This document shows positions 24,193-36,261 of a stretch of DNA of 64,000 nt, piece after piece. A model generated the notes under the pieces. It was not told where the DNA came from, searched no databases, and saw only the letters and a program-made list of their open reading frames with translations. The stretch is from Cadophora sp. MPI-SDFR-AT-0126 (Eukaryota; Ascomycota; Leotiomycetes; Helotiales; Ploettnerulaceae): contig JAGMVK010000004.1 of assembly GCA_020747065.1 (NCBI GenBank), positions 2,046,001 to 2,110,000 of the forward strand. The letters run 5' to 3'. The translations under genes were made by a program, and so were the position numbers. Position 1 is the first letter of the stretch. Every line of letters starts with the position of its first letter.

Positions 24193-26598
24193 TTGACAGA
24201 ATCAGAAATCATCGACATTCGCCTCAGAGTCAATGCCCTAAAAAAAGCACGGTTTCCAGAGAGATTACCTGCCGAATTGCAACACAAGCTTCTAGACTAT
24301 CTCAGCCTTGAGGACTCCATGAATATGCGACTCGTGCGGCTCAATTGGAGCAGAAATTTCTCGAGCGTGCAGTTTTGTGCTGAAATCGTCAAGAGACACT
24401 TCCCCCAGAAGCACGAGCTGTACACGAAAGAAGTCAGTGGGCCGGGCAATGTCGACGAGACCAAACTTGCCGCTGGCAAAAATCTCAAGGAGTGGCTCGA
24501 AAAGTCAGCCAAGCATAGGCTACGACGAGCCCGTGGTCGTTATGAATCTACAACAGTATACTGGTACCCGGAAGAGCCGGCATCAGGGGTATGGAATTCG
24601 CCGCAGTATTGTAATGGAAGGATAGCATATCTGAGCCTCGATCAAGTTCTGATGGTGAAGAATATCTGCCGTGAATCTTCGGAGCGATTTCCACTTCCAC
24701 AACGCGAAGCACCCAGGCAGTGGCTGCTTTCAGATGAGTACATCGTAGCTGTCTCTACAAACCAGTGAGTTTTCGTCTGTTTCAATACCACCTACTTATG
24801 ATCCTTATCTTTGTCGACTTCTTCCAATATTGATTTAAGCGCCTTCCAATTTTCCTGTTTTGATGCAATGTGATGACCATTATTGCTTCGAAACTAGATT
24901 GCGAGCCATATCAAGAAAGTCTGCTAACGTCATGTAGGCGGACGGTGTATGCCTGGCAGCTTGGATCACCTTTCGCTAATTCTCAACATGATCCACACAA
25001 CCAACACCTGCCGAACGCTATCGCAAAGATTACTGCTCGTGATAACCGAGTTGGAGTTGTACTTCGCAATGGGGAGGTATACATTTGGGAAATTGGCCGA
25101 CCCAAGAATCCACTGTCAACAATGACCTTGCCATGGACTAAGTTGAACTCGGAACGACGAGAATTAGTTGTCATGTTCCATCCTTACAAGCGAGGTAAGC
25201 CTTACCAATTGCAGGATGCCATCTTCTTCAACGTCAGATATAGCGGAAGACATGTCGTGTGCCTCGCCATTGAGGAGAACTTGTTTCGGACGACTAGCAA
25301 CTAACACATCACGAACTTAATATAGACACATTTTATATTTGTTCGAATGCCCTCTACTGTACCGGCCGTCATTCTGAGCATGGTATCCGCAGATCTCAAT
25401 TTCAATTCTACGAATACGAAAGTTTCAAAGCCAAGTCCAGGTACACGGCATATCTGAATTATAGTAAGTATCAGAGACATAGCCCACAACCTCAATTCAA
25501 TGCTCTGCAAGATACTTTCGTTGGGGTTTTGAATATTCCCTGTTTCTTAGAGTTTATACCCAACCGATCAAGCGACATGTATGACGATTTGAAGGCGGAC
25601 GACGACAATATATATGCCGAGGACACACTTGTTGAACTCGCACACGAAGATGTTGGACCTAGAGCTAGCCAATTCAAAAACGAAAGTGCTATCTTCACAT
25701 TCGACATGGAAGCAAAGCAGTTCCAGTATCACAACTACTACGAGCCAAGCCACCATACAGACCTAATCTGGGTGGCACGGGAAACAGAATCCCTGATCTG
25801 GCGGAATCAAACCTTGGGCCCAGTTTACCGCTCAGACTTAGCAGCAGAGACTCCCCCAGAAGGTGGGAAACAAAAAGAACCATTTTCATGGCATGTGCTG
25901 ATCTCTTTATAGGAATTTCAGATCTTCTCGTCACGGCTGTACACCACGCTCCTACCGTCAATCGACCAGCCAGTGAGATATACTGGTACAAGGAGGAACA
26001 AGTTGGCCAAACAACTGTACATCGCTCTGCCCCGTCTGACAAGTCCCGAAAGCAAATGACAGCCTTCCACTGGATCGGCAGGCCAGACTTCGCCCCTGCG
26101 GCACGTTATGAGGATAATGGCTCCATTTCGCGGCACGATTCACGGCACCCTTCCTGGGAAGCCATTCCGTCGCGAAGAGTAAAGGGAGATGACCGTTTCG
26201 TGGTCTTATTTGGGAGCTTTGGGTATGTGGTTTGGTGCTTCGATCCGGATGTTCGGCTTGGTATTAAGGATTCCGAAAAAGATCCAAATACACCCAGCCA
26301 TTTCAATATCTTCGACAGCTGAGACGTCCTTGGGACGTCAACTTCGTTGAAGCCGCCCGCTTGATGTCGCTGGCATTCTATGGAAGGAGGCCATCGGTTG
26401 TGGGATCCTGCCCCGTGCTACATGCTGATCAAGACCCAGGACTTGTCAGAGGCAGCTCTATTTGTATGATTGTATATCACGAAGATCAAGACTTCAATGA
26501 ATGTGAGGACCTGATTGATTGTGAGGAAAAAAGGCTGCGAGGAGTTCATCACAGCATTGCTAGCTTGATTAAACAGCACTTTACGAAAGGAATATCAT
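24193..26598 (+). pseudogene. F-box protein gene with frameshifts, 5' end unresolved
   Basis: A clear F-box (LPAELQHKLLDYLSLEDSMN..RLVRLNW) lies near the start of the open frame, which enters through a CACAG acceptor at 24192; the first exon could not be placed. A good intron (24765-24937, GTGAGT..TAG) joins VSTNQ to RTVYAWQLGS with correct phase. The coding then breaks twice: near 25301, where the frame stops and continues one base out (TTSN / LTHHEL then DTFYICSNALYCTG), and at 25888-25912, where it moves to the frame of ISDLLVTAVHHAP and ends at 26322. A further open piece in a third frame (26330-26598, VNFVEAARLMSLAFYG) could be the original tail. Each break looks like a one-base indel, and no introns explain them. 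The intact form would be an SCF substrate adaptor. Assembly error is the main alternative. Confidence 0.6.
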
Positions 26599-26765
26599 GA
26601 TACCCAATTCAAATTTGATACCCATTTAATTGCATACCTGAACTTGATATACAACAGCATAGCAGAACCATGATGAGTCATAAGTACCTGAATCCCAAGA
26701 TTTATCTAGTCTAATTCTAAACCTAAGATGTGCAACTCTAGCGTACGTACCCCTGGATCGAGCAT

Positions 26766-28667
26766 CTAGGCAACCCAGCCCTCCACAGCCTCATCAACGC
26801 TCGCCCTATACACCTGCTGAGTCTTGCACTGCTCCAAAAAGACCTTGTACTTGGCGTCAAGCAGCTTCTTCTCATTCGCATTCTTGCCCGGCTTGACGAC
26901 CTTTCCAGGCTTGCTCATACGATCCATGATACTCCACAAAGGCTCGGTATTGCCCTCCTTATCTGCACTTGCAGCCTTAGCACCCAGCATAGCCGCACCA
27001 TGGACGACAGCCGCGTGGACGTATCGCGGGATAAGGACCGGCATGCTGCAAGTCGTAGCCATGAGCTCCATGAGGATCTTGTTCTGGCATTGAGAGCCGG
27101 ACATGAAGATGCTGGTGAGGGTGTGTCCGGCCTCATTCATCGTCTCGACGATCTGGCGGGTTTGCATGGCGATGAATTCCATGGTAGCGTAGTAGTAGAG
27201 CGCGAGGCCGTCCATGCTCCGGTCGCTGCTTAAGCCGATGACGGAGCCAGTCATGTTGGGGTCGGCGATGGGAGAGCGGTTGCCCCAGAGGTCACCGTAG
27301 AAGAAGAAGTGGCGGCCAAGGTAGGAGACGGTCGGCGCGGAGATCTTCTCTTGCATTTCTTCCAGATGAGAGTTTAGGTAGTCGTAAATGCTGGTGTTGA
27401 AGGACTCGGCCATGGACATGGTCTCGTTGTATGCAGGATGGGTCTCAAGGACGTGTCGGAGAAGTTCACCTGTGGCTGATTGACCTCCTTCAGCCATCCA
27501 GAAACCAGGGAGAAGAACATCTCGGTATGGTCCCCAAACACCTTCGACGAAGACGGGATCTTTGGACATGGCAAGATGACAGGTTGATGTTCCGGCGACA
27601 GCCGCAAGACGACTGAATGCTTGCGAGATGTCGTTCTTAGGGACATCATTGTCGAGTTGATCAGCACCAAGGTTGACTTTGGCTCCGACTGTGCCTACCC
27701 AACCAGCATACGCATCAATAACACCGCTGCCGACTGCGATTCCGGCTGGGAGACCCAGCTCACTTCCCGCCTTCTCGCTAAGTGTTCCAACGAGTTCTCC
27801 AGCACTCATGTATTTTCCATTCTGTTGAAGTTAGTATAATGTTCCGGAGTGGAATAACGGCATATGAAAAGGCTCACCACCCCATCAACTCCGCCCATGC
27901 GCTTGAAGTTGTCCTTAGCCAGATCACCCAGTCCAATAGTCTCATAGAAATCTTCTTGCCATCCCTTTACACTGCCGTCAACACCAACAGGAACATAACC
28001 TTGCTTGCACACAGTGCTGCAAAAGCTTCTTATCTCATTACCAGTCGCCAAATGCGTCAACGCATCTGCCAGATCGTAGAACTTGCAACGATCGAACATC
28101 TCGGGCGGCATATGGTTTTTGAGCCAAAGCACCTTTGGTATCTCCATCTCGATGCTCATCTTACCTCCAACATAACGGAGGAGATTGTGTCCTGTGGCAT
28201 TAATCTTGGCTGCCTCATCGACAGGTCTGTGATCAAGCCATAGAATGACGTTGCGGTCATTTCCGTCATTGGCGAAGGTAGGACCAGTGACTGGCATAGG
28301 TTCATCGGTATCGTGAGAGAATACTGCTAGAGAGCAGGTGGCATCAAAGCCGATTCCGCGAATGGTTGTAGGATCAATGTTGTGCTGGCTTAGAGCCCGT
28401 TGCACACAAATACAGATGCATCGCCAAATATCTGTGGTGGATTGCTCGTAGTATCCGGTCTCTGGTTGCCAGAGTCCAATATTCTCTGTTGCCACTTCAA
28501 GAAAGTTAGCTTGGGCAAGCTCTGGAGTAAATTGGCTACGTACAGGCTTTGATGTCGCCAGAAGCATCAATGATACAAGCTCTGGCACTGCCCGTACCAA
28601 CATCAATGCCAATGTAGTGATCGATGTGAGGATTCAAATCGTTATGAGGACTGATTTTGTTCAGCAT
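26766..28667 (-). CDS. FGGY-family carbohydrate kinase (D-ribulokinase type)
   Basis: Three exons: 28667-28544, 28494-27878, 27821-26766; 598 residues, phases close. The N-terminus has the phosphate-binding motif GIDVGTGSARACIID, followed by ENIGLWQPETGYYEQSTTDIW, DATCSLAVF and WLDHRPVDEA. The C-terminal domain has GSGVIDAYAGWVG, AGTSTCHLAMS and the nucleotide-site block FMSGSQCQNKIL. This set and the length match the eukaryotic FGGY/YDR109C group, which phosphorylates D-ribulose (a metabolite-repair or pentose entry step), in the cytosol. The substrate is inferred from the family, not seen. The exon 1 to 2 junction (GTACGT, GCTAAC branch) restores the canonical DIKALATENIGLW read-through. 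The last exon is conserved to the stop. No sugar transporter or regulator is adjacent. Confidence 0.88.
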
Positions 28668-29508
28668 GTTTGCGAGAAGGAAGGATAGAATGCCTACTCC
28701 ATCGAGGCCTGCCTCGAGGGCTTCCTAAAGTTTTGGCGGAACGGGATTTGGGCCATCTTGGATTACGTCGGAAGCTGACTATCGATATTGGCTGTACTAT
28801 TCCGTGTCAGCCAGAGCTCTTCTGAGTCTCAATTGGTTTGGTTGCCTGCCACATTCGTTGCTGTGCCATACCTCCAATTTGTTGAGCATGGGATGAGCGC
28901 GGGGTAGAGACGACACGGGACGAGGAGAATGAGGGGTTGACGGACCTTGATGCAGTCCAATGACCAGAAAAAAAACGATTGATGAGAGAAACGCAGAACC
29001 TGAGTCAAAAGTTGCTTGCTTGTGTGAGATTTTGTTTGGACTTTCAATGTGGTATATTCACTTCGTTGATATGGAGGATGTTGAAAGTTTTCTTGAGCTC
29101 AACAATGTCTTTGTGAGAAGCTCCGATCCTCGAGCTTGCACGTCACCGGTGGACCCTTTCTTGTGCCCCCCACCTTCTCCAAGCTCCAATTGCCCATCAC
29201 CAAAACTGGGGCGCATACATGAATAAGCAGGGTCTAGTACTTAGGGAAAGTCACGGCGCAGATCCTACATTTTTCAAAAGTACGAAAGTCGGCAAGGGAC
29301 TTTTGCGAAGCATTTTTTGATTTAGAAAGGTCATCAGTTGTTGTTTTTGTTCCACAATGGTATTTTTTCGACTGCTGGCGGCCGGTGCGAGACGCGCGCC
29401 AAGCCTTGCCCTTACCTCGTCTCGAGGTCAAACATTCATTCAGCAAAGAACTCATATTTTGCTCGCAATGTTGTACAATTCGTATTATCTCAAACACAGT
29501 CCCCTTCT
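28668..29508. other. Intergenic stretch between two minus-strand genes
   Basis: It holds the upstream region of the FGGY kinase and the 3' flank of RPT6. No further gene was seen. Confidence 0.5.
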
Positions 29509-30785
29509 CTACTTCCAGAGCTTGCCTAATGACACCTCCTTGTCGTCGTGCTTATTCAAGACTTTTGCCGTTGCAAGGTCGAAATCTTCTTGCGTGACAT
29601 GCACACGCCTCTCTCTCAAAGCATACATGCCTGCCTCCGTGCACACACCCTTCAATTCGGCCCCTGAACATCCATTCATTTTCTCAGCAATCTTTGTCAA
29701 GTTAATACCACGGGTCAAGTTCATGCTTCGGCTGTGAATTCGGAGAATGTCTGCTCTGGCTTCAACAGTTGGTGGTGGGAACTCGATCTTTCGGTCAATA
29801 CGTCCTGGTCGGAGAAGAGCAGGGTCCAGAATATCCAGCCGATTCGTCGCCATGATAACCTTGATGTTTTTCGTTGGCTCGAAGCCATCCAGTTGATTTA
29901 GCAGTTCCAACATCGTACGCTGAACCTCGGAGTCGCCACCAGACGAGCCTTCCACACGAGATGATCCGATGGAATCGATTTCATCCATGAAGATGATGGA
30001 CGGGGCGTGTTCTCTGGCCATAACAAACAGCTCTCGGACCATTCTTGAACCCTCTCCAATGTATTTCTGGACCAACTCTGAACCCGACACTCGGATGAAC
30101 TTGCAGTCTGTGTGGTGTGCCACTGCTCTTGCCAACAGAGTCTTTCCAGTTCCTGGTGGGCCGTACAGAAGGACACCCTTAGGTTGTGCTATGCCAAGGG
30201 ATTCGAACAGTTCGGGATGCTTCAGACCAAGCTCGATAACCTCCTTAATCTCCTTGATCTGTTGATCCAAACCTCCAATCATATCGTATGTACTGTCGGG
30301 AACCTTCTCCACCATCATGAGCGATACGAGGGGGTCGACGGATGATGGAAGCATCTTTTCGAGTTTGTAGGAATCGGAGAGAAGAGTAACCCGCTTTCCA
30401 ACGGTAAGCTTGGAAATGTCGACGTTATCGGAGATATCAACAACTAATTAACGGTCAGCTTGAACTATCTTCAGACTCCCGCCTTGCTTAATAGCCATAC
30501 CATATTTGCCTTCTGGATGCACCTTGACCAAGACCTTCTTCGTTCCCATAACCTTCACAACCTCACCAACGTATGATCCAGGCTGCTGTAATAAGCCAAG
30601 CTCTTCTCGCAGAAGTCGTACTATCGAAAGTCAGCTTATGAAGCGCTGCACCGAGTGCAGCGGAATGTACCTCTTGAGTTGTAGTCATTTCTCTGAGCTT
30701 CCAATCTCCGGAGTACAGCTTGACCCTGGATGATCTCCAGCTTCATGCTCTCGATCTTGTTGTGGAAATAGGTATCGAGCGCCAT
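29509..30785 (-). CDS. RPT6: 26S proteasome regulatory ATPase Rpt6
   Basis: Three exons: 30785-30671, 30620-30501, 30443-29509; 389 residues, the usual length for Rpt6. An N-terminal coiled coil ([20 protein letters not shown]) is followed by an OB fold ([22 protein letters not shown]), then the AAA+ domain. The AAA+ domain has Walker A GPPGTGKT, Walker [12 protein letters not shown], sensor MATNRLD and an arginine-finger block [16 protein letters not shown]. The C-terminus ends LGKLWK, as in Rpt6/p45. It is one of six base ATPases that unfold substrates for the proteasome. It is essential in yeast. It diverges from the VNX1-like gene, sharing a 773-base upstream region. Confidence 0.97.
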
Positions 30786-31558
30786 GGTGGCAGATGTGAT
30801 ATGATATGATGCTCTGGTACTGACGGAAACGGTGGTTGACTGGAAGATGAGATGAGGCTCTGTTGCGATTGTTGATGTTCTTGCCTCTGAGACTAACTTT
30901 CGCTCCAAGCTCCAGCTCAGGCACCATCGACCGCGTCGCGGGAAGGCTGAGGCCACAAGGCTCAGATTTAAGGCAGCCATTACCCGAGATCACGTTTCTC
31001 TATTTATTGTGTGCAATTGGCCAAGAACAGGGGTCCACCCAGTCTCCACTCTATTCCCCATCTGACGGGCAAAAGAAAACAAGCTTGGGCGGACGTGGGT
31101 GTGGAAAGCGCGGTTCGGGTTCGTCCTTGTACGGCAGCTCTTTCGTATGGTCAGCCGGCATGCACTCTGCAGCAACACATGCACAACGCCGTAGTGCAAT
31201 ACATACATACAATATCCCTCGCAAACATCTCGTGGGATATCATCTGCATGTGCTCGATATGATGGTGTATCTAAGACAAGATAAACAACAAACACTGTGA
31301 TCATCGTCCGTTTCCTCTTTTCCAGCCCTCAACTCTCTGCACATCTGGAAAACATTCATTCGCCTTCCACGTCCACCTTCCCTCTGCGCGTCTTTATCTC
31401 GTCGAATGCCTTCCGAACTTCCTCCCACTTTGCGATCAACGCGATAGTTCAACCACGGACTCCAGCACTAGCACATCGGGCTTACCGGTCGAAGTTCCTG
31501 ATCCCGATTATTGATGCCATAATACAAGCCCCCGGATTTGCCTCAAGCCCATCTCAAC
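30786..31558. other. Divergent promoter region of RPT6 and VNX1-like gene
   Basis: The region is 773 bases between two start codons facing away from each other. It includes both 5' UTRs; the right part is C/T-rich, as is common upstream of fungal starts. I could not identify a specific proteasome control element. Confidence 0.6.
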
Positions 31559-34500
31559 ATGTCTGGCAGAGACAATAGCACTCCGGGTGCTTTGAGAGAC
31601 ATCCAAAATCCTTTCGACATGTCAACTCCTACTTCCCCGACCGACATTCGCCATCCCCTCTCCAGGGTAGAGTCAGCATCGGAGCAGGCTAATCAAGAGA
31701 GGGAGGGACTCTCCGAGAGCTTTCAGTCAACAGATACAATAAGACGGCGACCAGAGCCGCAGTCATACGGTATGCAGCGGATATATTTTCAATCTGAGAT
31801 GGGGCGGTGGAGCTCTAGTTTCATTATTTTATACAGCTTCAAGACTAACTTGCTTGCAGGTTCCATTCTACAACCAACAACTTCTCACACATCAGAGCAT
31901 CGAGCGAGCGAATCTTCACAGACAGGCGAAAGACCGCAACCACAAAGCTTAGAATCGTCTCGCTCTATCCTACCCATCCGATCGCCTATGCTAGGTCCAG
32001 AACGAGGACGTGGTGGACAAAGACCAAAGAAACCTGGAATGCCCCGTCGAGCCTCCTCCAACGTACAAGCACCACATCGTGGACAAGAGTTTTCGGTGGA
32101 TGATGATGTGACGGAAATAGAGGACGACTTAGCTACAAGTCGGCACAGTTCAACTGGATTCGGGTCTATTCGACATCAGGCATCAACTGTGCGGCGGCGG
32201 CCAAATGCTCAGCCTCCACTACCAAGGGTTGACTCTTCCCGTGGTGCAGAAGAGGAGGCCGAAGCAGAGGCCGAAGCAGAGGCTGCAAGTGCTGCTGGCG
32301 ATGCAACACTGGAAGGCAATACAAGTGATTTCGATGGAGAGGGAACAGTCCGAGATATGGACGAAGTCACCCCTGATGAAGACGAGGACGACGATATGAG
32401 TGACGCTGAAAGCTTCACGTTGAAAGATCGCCAGGAAGCTATCAACGAAACCCATCCTTTTGGTATCCGTATCTGGAAGCCTGCGCTTTACAAAAAGAAC
32501 AGATCAGTACAAAAGACGGCAGAAGGCGACATCCATTCTTCGCCCGGTGGCAGAGTCAGTAAGTGGCTACTCTTCTTCAACATTCTTTGGACTGTATGGT
32601 TTGGTTGGTGGCTGGCTCTCATAGCTTTTGTCGGGGCCGTGGTCTGTTTCATCTTTGGTGCGGCTCCCAGTGCAATCGAGTATGGCCGTGTGCTATGGGG
32701 CGTTTCTGGCTATCTATTCTACCCATTTGGCAAATTCGTCCGGCTTGAACAGGATGAAGCTTATGCCGAGGAAGACGAAGGTGAAGGACGCAGCATCACA
32801 GAGTATGAACAATGGCAGAGTGGCGATATTGAGGACGGCCGACTTTTCTTCGGTCCACAGGGTAGCCGCTCTATTGTTGGTCGCTCACGCAGGAGTATTG
32901 ACTCTCTCGCAAGCGAGAACGACAGTCTCCTAGGTCGCTCAAGAAGGCGATCTGCAAGAGAGAGTTCGGAACGCCCGTTGAAGCGCAGACTCTTTGGCAG
33001 AGGCGAGTGGAACACTGGTCGCGTCATCTTCTTTCTGTTCTTCTATGGCCTCATAAGTCCGATGTTATTCTTGGTCTCTGGCATATGCTGGTTCTTAGTC
33101 TTCTGGATCCCAATGGGAAAAGTTACTATGCTACTGTTTTCCCACCTCCGACGGCATCCATTGGCACTCTCATTTCAGTCCGACTCTGATTACTCCCGTG
33201 GCGCGATCCCAAACTCGTCCATTCTGCTCTGCACCTACCGTGCAGTCGGAACGAAGTACTGGAAATATACTGTCGACGGAACCAACATCTTCTTAATCAA
33301 TCTTATGGGTGTGGTGCTCTTTGTAATTTTTGACTACTGGGTACTTGTGGAAACCCTTCACTGGGAGCACTCGACGATCACTGGGCCACCATTCCTCTTC
33401 ACGGCAGCCCTGGCTTCTATCATCCCATTGGCCTACTTTATCGGTCAAGCAGTCGCCTCTATATCTGCGCAGTCTTCTATGGGTCTCGGTGCTGCCATCA
33501 ACGCTTTCTTTTCGACAATTGTAGAGGTTTTCCTTTACTGTGTAGCTTTGAAGCAAGGAAAAGGTCAATTGGTGGAAGGAAGTATCATTGGAAGTATTTT
33601 CGCTGGTATTCTATTTCTCCCAGGACTTTCGATGTGTTTCGGAGCAATCAAGCGCAAAACTCAACGGTTCAACGCCAAGTCCGCTGGTGTTACCTCGACA
33701 ATGCTCCTGTTCGCAGTCATTGCTGCGTTTGGGCCAACACTTTTCTACCAGATATATGGAACCGTAAGTTATTCTTGACCTTGACACGGCCGTAGCTGAC
33801 CATTCGCTAGCACGAGCTCAACTGCCTGAGCTGCGTTGATAACAATGATAGCTCACCAAGCCGAGACTGTCGTCGGTGCTATTTCTCTCAAGTTCCAGCC
33901 CTTGATGATCGATTTTACCTCGAAGCTGTTCGGCCTTACTGCTGGTTTGCAGCTGTCCTTCTCTTCCTCTCGTATATCATTGGACTGTGGTTTACTCTAC
34001 GAACGCATGCTGCAGTCATTTGGAACAACGAAATAGACGAAAAGAAAGTCCAAGAGGGCCAAAATGTGGGCGGGCAACAGCAGCAAGTAGGAGGTGCTCC
34101 TCATGGACGACTTCAAAGACATGGCAGTACTCAGAATAGCAGCTCAATTGAGGCCGCTGGGGCAGAGATACGTGATTCGCAGCTGTATAAGCGTATTCTC
34201 GGACAATCTTTGAAGCAGGTTGGCATTGGACCACGTGAGGGAAGTCGAAATAACTCAGTCAATGAAACGGCAGCATCTGGAGCCAATGGTTCGGCGCAGT
34301 CGCCCCATATACCGCCTCCCAAGAGCAGTGGTGCAGAGAGTACCAGATCGGATATCCACATTCCTGGATTTTCTGAGGCACAAACCTACAATCTGGTTCA
34401 TGAGGTTGCTGAAATGGCAGCTACAGCAGCTACGATTGCAGCTAAGAATGCTTCCAAGGCACCTCGTCGAACCTCAACTCTAGCTAACATGCCCACTTCG

Positions 34501-35243
34501 GCATCTATGAACAAACCTCCCGCACTAAGGACTGGAGTTGTTCATGACGTAGAACATCCTATTCCAATTGAACCTCATGCAGGAGGCGGGCATGATGCGC
34601 CGAATTGGAGCAGAGTCAAAAGTTCCATCATTCTCTGTGGGGCTACTGTGCTTTACGCACTGATTGCCGAGATCCTTGTGAATACCGTCGATGTTGTCCT
34701 GACTAATGTTGCAATTGACGAGAAGTTCTTGGGGATAACTTTATTCGCCCTTGTTCCGAACACCACGGAATTCTTGGTAAGCCTACTTTTCACTTGCGAC
34801 TACTTCATATCCATATCTAACTTGAATAGAACGCCATATCATTTGCCATGAATGGTAATATTGCTTTGTCTATGGAAATTGGATCAGCCTATGCCCTTCA
34901 GGTTTGCCTGCTTCAAATTCCGGCCTTGGTTCTTTTCAGCGCTATCAATGCCAATACCCTCATCGGGACTGAATACACCTTCAGCCTCATCTTCCCACAA
35001 TGGGACATGGTCACCGTAATTCTCTGCGTCTTCCTCCTCAGCTACATGTACGGCGAAGGAAAGAGCAACTACTTCAAGGGTTCCATCCTCCTCCTGAGCT
35101 ACCTCGTTGTCATCGTCGGCTTCTACTTCTCCGGCATGACCGACCTTGAAAACATGGGAATGAGTCGATTCGACATCATGGATGCTGGGGGAAGCTTCAA
35201 GACGATCGGCAGACGCCGGGCTGGCAACGCATTCCAACAATAA
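31559..35243 (+). CDS. VNX1: Vacuolar cation/H+ exchanger, Vnx1-like (CAX family)
   Basis: Four exons: 31559-31769, 31860-33763, 33811-34776, 34830-35243; 1164 residues, phases close. A long disordered N-terminus (with an Ala/Glu repeat near 32265-32300 and an acidic stretch) leads to a first TM pair (WLLFFNILWTVWFGWWLALIAF) and a Ser/Arg-rich linker. The exchanger follows, with its first alpha repeat at AAINAFFSTIVEVFLYCVALKQG and its second at LFALVPNTTEFLNAISFAMNGNIALSMEIGSAYALQ. A large cytosolic loop of over 200 residues lies between them. This is the layout of yeast Vnx1 and related non-canonical CAX proteins, which exchange monovalent cations or Ca2+ for protons at the vacuole or ER. 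The first intron (90 bases) is a multiple of three without stops, so retention would add 30 residues. The start is the ATG at 31559; an in-frame TTG 21 bases earlier is ignored. Confidence 0.92.
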
Positions 35244-36261
35244 TACTTGGACCAGATCCATGAAGGCACTGCCACCATTCAGATATCCTCTCATTTGAGC
35301 GCTGGCGTTTGGGGATTTTTGCTGAGCGCTATCGTCCATTTCGTATATACCAGTCAGGTCATTGCTGAGCACACAATTTGTGCTACCTTCTCTTTTGTTG
35401 CCTTTTCCGCTGTCTCTAGAGTATGGAGGAGCATTTATTTGTATGATAGAATGGGCTTGCATTATAGGTGGGAAACAAAAATTAATTGAGGGATATTCTA
35501 TGAGCATTTGCCGTCATGTAAGAGGTACATCCTCGATGGTGGTGACTTGGGTGAGAGTATACTGTCAAATATCCTTCCTACTTTGATAGTCGCTAGTCGG
35601 CCACTTCCTCCGTGTGTCGTCAAGTGACGAGTGCTTGACCGAAGTACGAACTCAACAAAGTTTATAACTACCTCTCGTCCTCTCCCGAAGATCGATCTCA
35701 ATACTCTTCAATTGCAAATAGGTACAAGTCCTTCTGAGGAATTTCTTGGTTTCTGCTCCCCTTATCTCCTTACGTCTGAGCTCAAGGATTGTATGTAATC
35801 TCACCTTCGTCAGTGAGGTTTGAACAGTAAAGGAGGTGGACCACAGGCTACTATGCACTTCTTATGTCTTTTCTTTGGGCATTTTATATGACCAGATATT
35901 TGCTTTGTAAATGCTGAAGCTGGAAAATGAGTGTTTGCTGCCAGGGTTTGGACTTCGATCGAGCTGTTTACTTTGTTGGGTCCGAAGATATGTTCATCTG
36001 GTATTTCGTTTCGTACCGTCGCTAGTTGAAAGTAGTTTTTTTTCACGAAACTTGACTTCACATGCAACATTTCGGTGTATAACTAATCTTAGACACGATC
36101 TCTGAATCCAGATCGAATTGAAAGTTTAGTTCTTATGTCATGTCTAGAGCTAGCATTCTATTTTCACGTTCGAATAGGGTTCTGACATCTAACCCAAACA
36201 TCCACTACTTCTTCCACATCTATATCCAACTCAACGGTCATTCCTCAATCTTCACCCTCTC
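35244..36261. other. 3' flanks of two converging genes
   Basis: No gene was recognised between VNX1-like and the reductase gene. Sequence looks non-coding, with A/T runs near 36030-36060. Confidence 0.5.
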
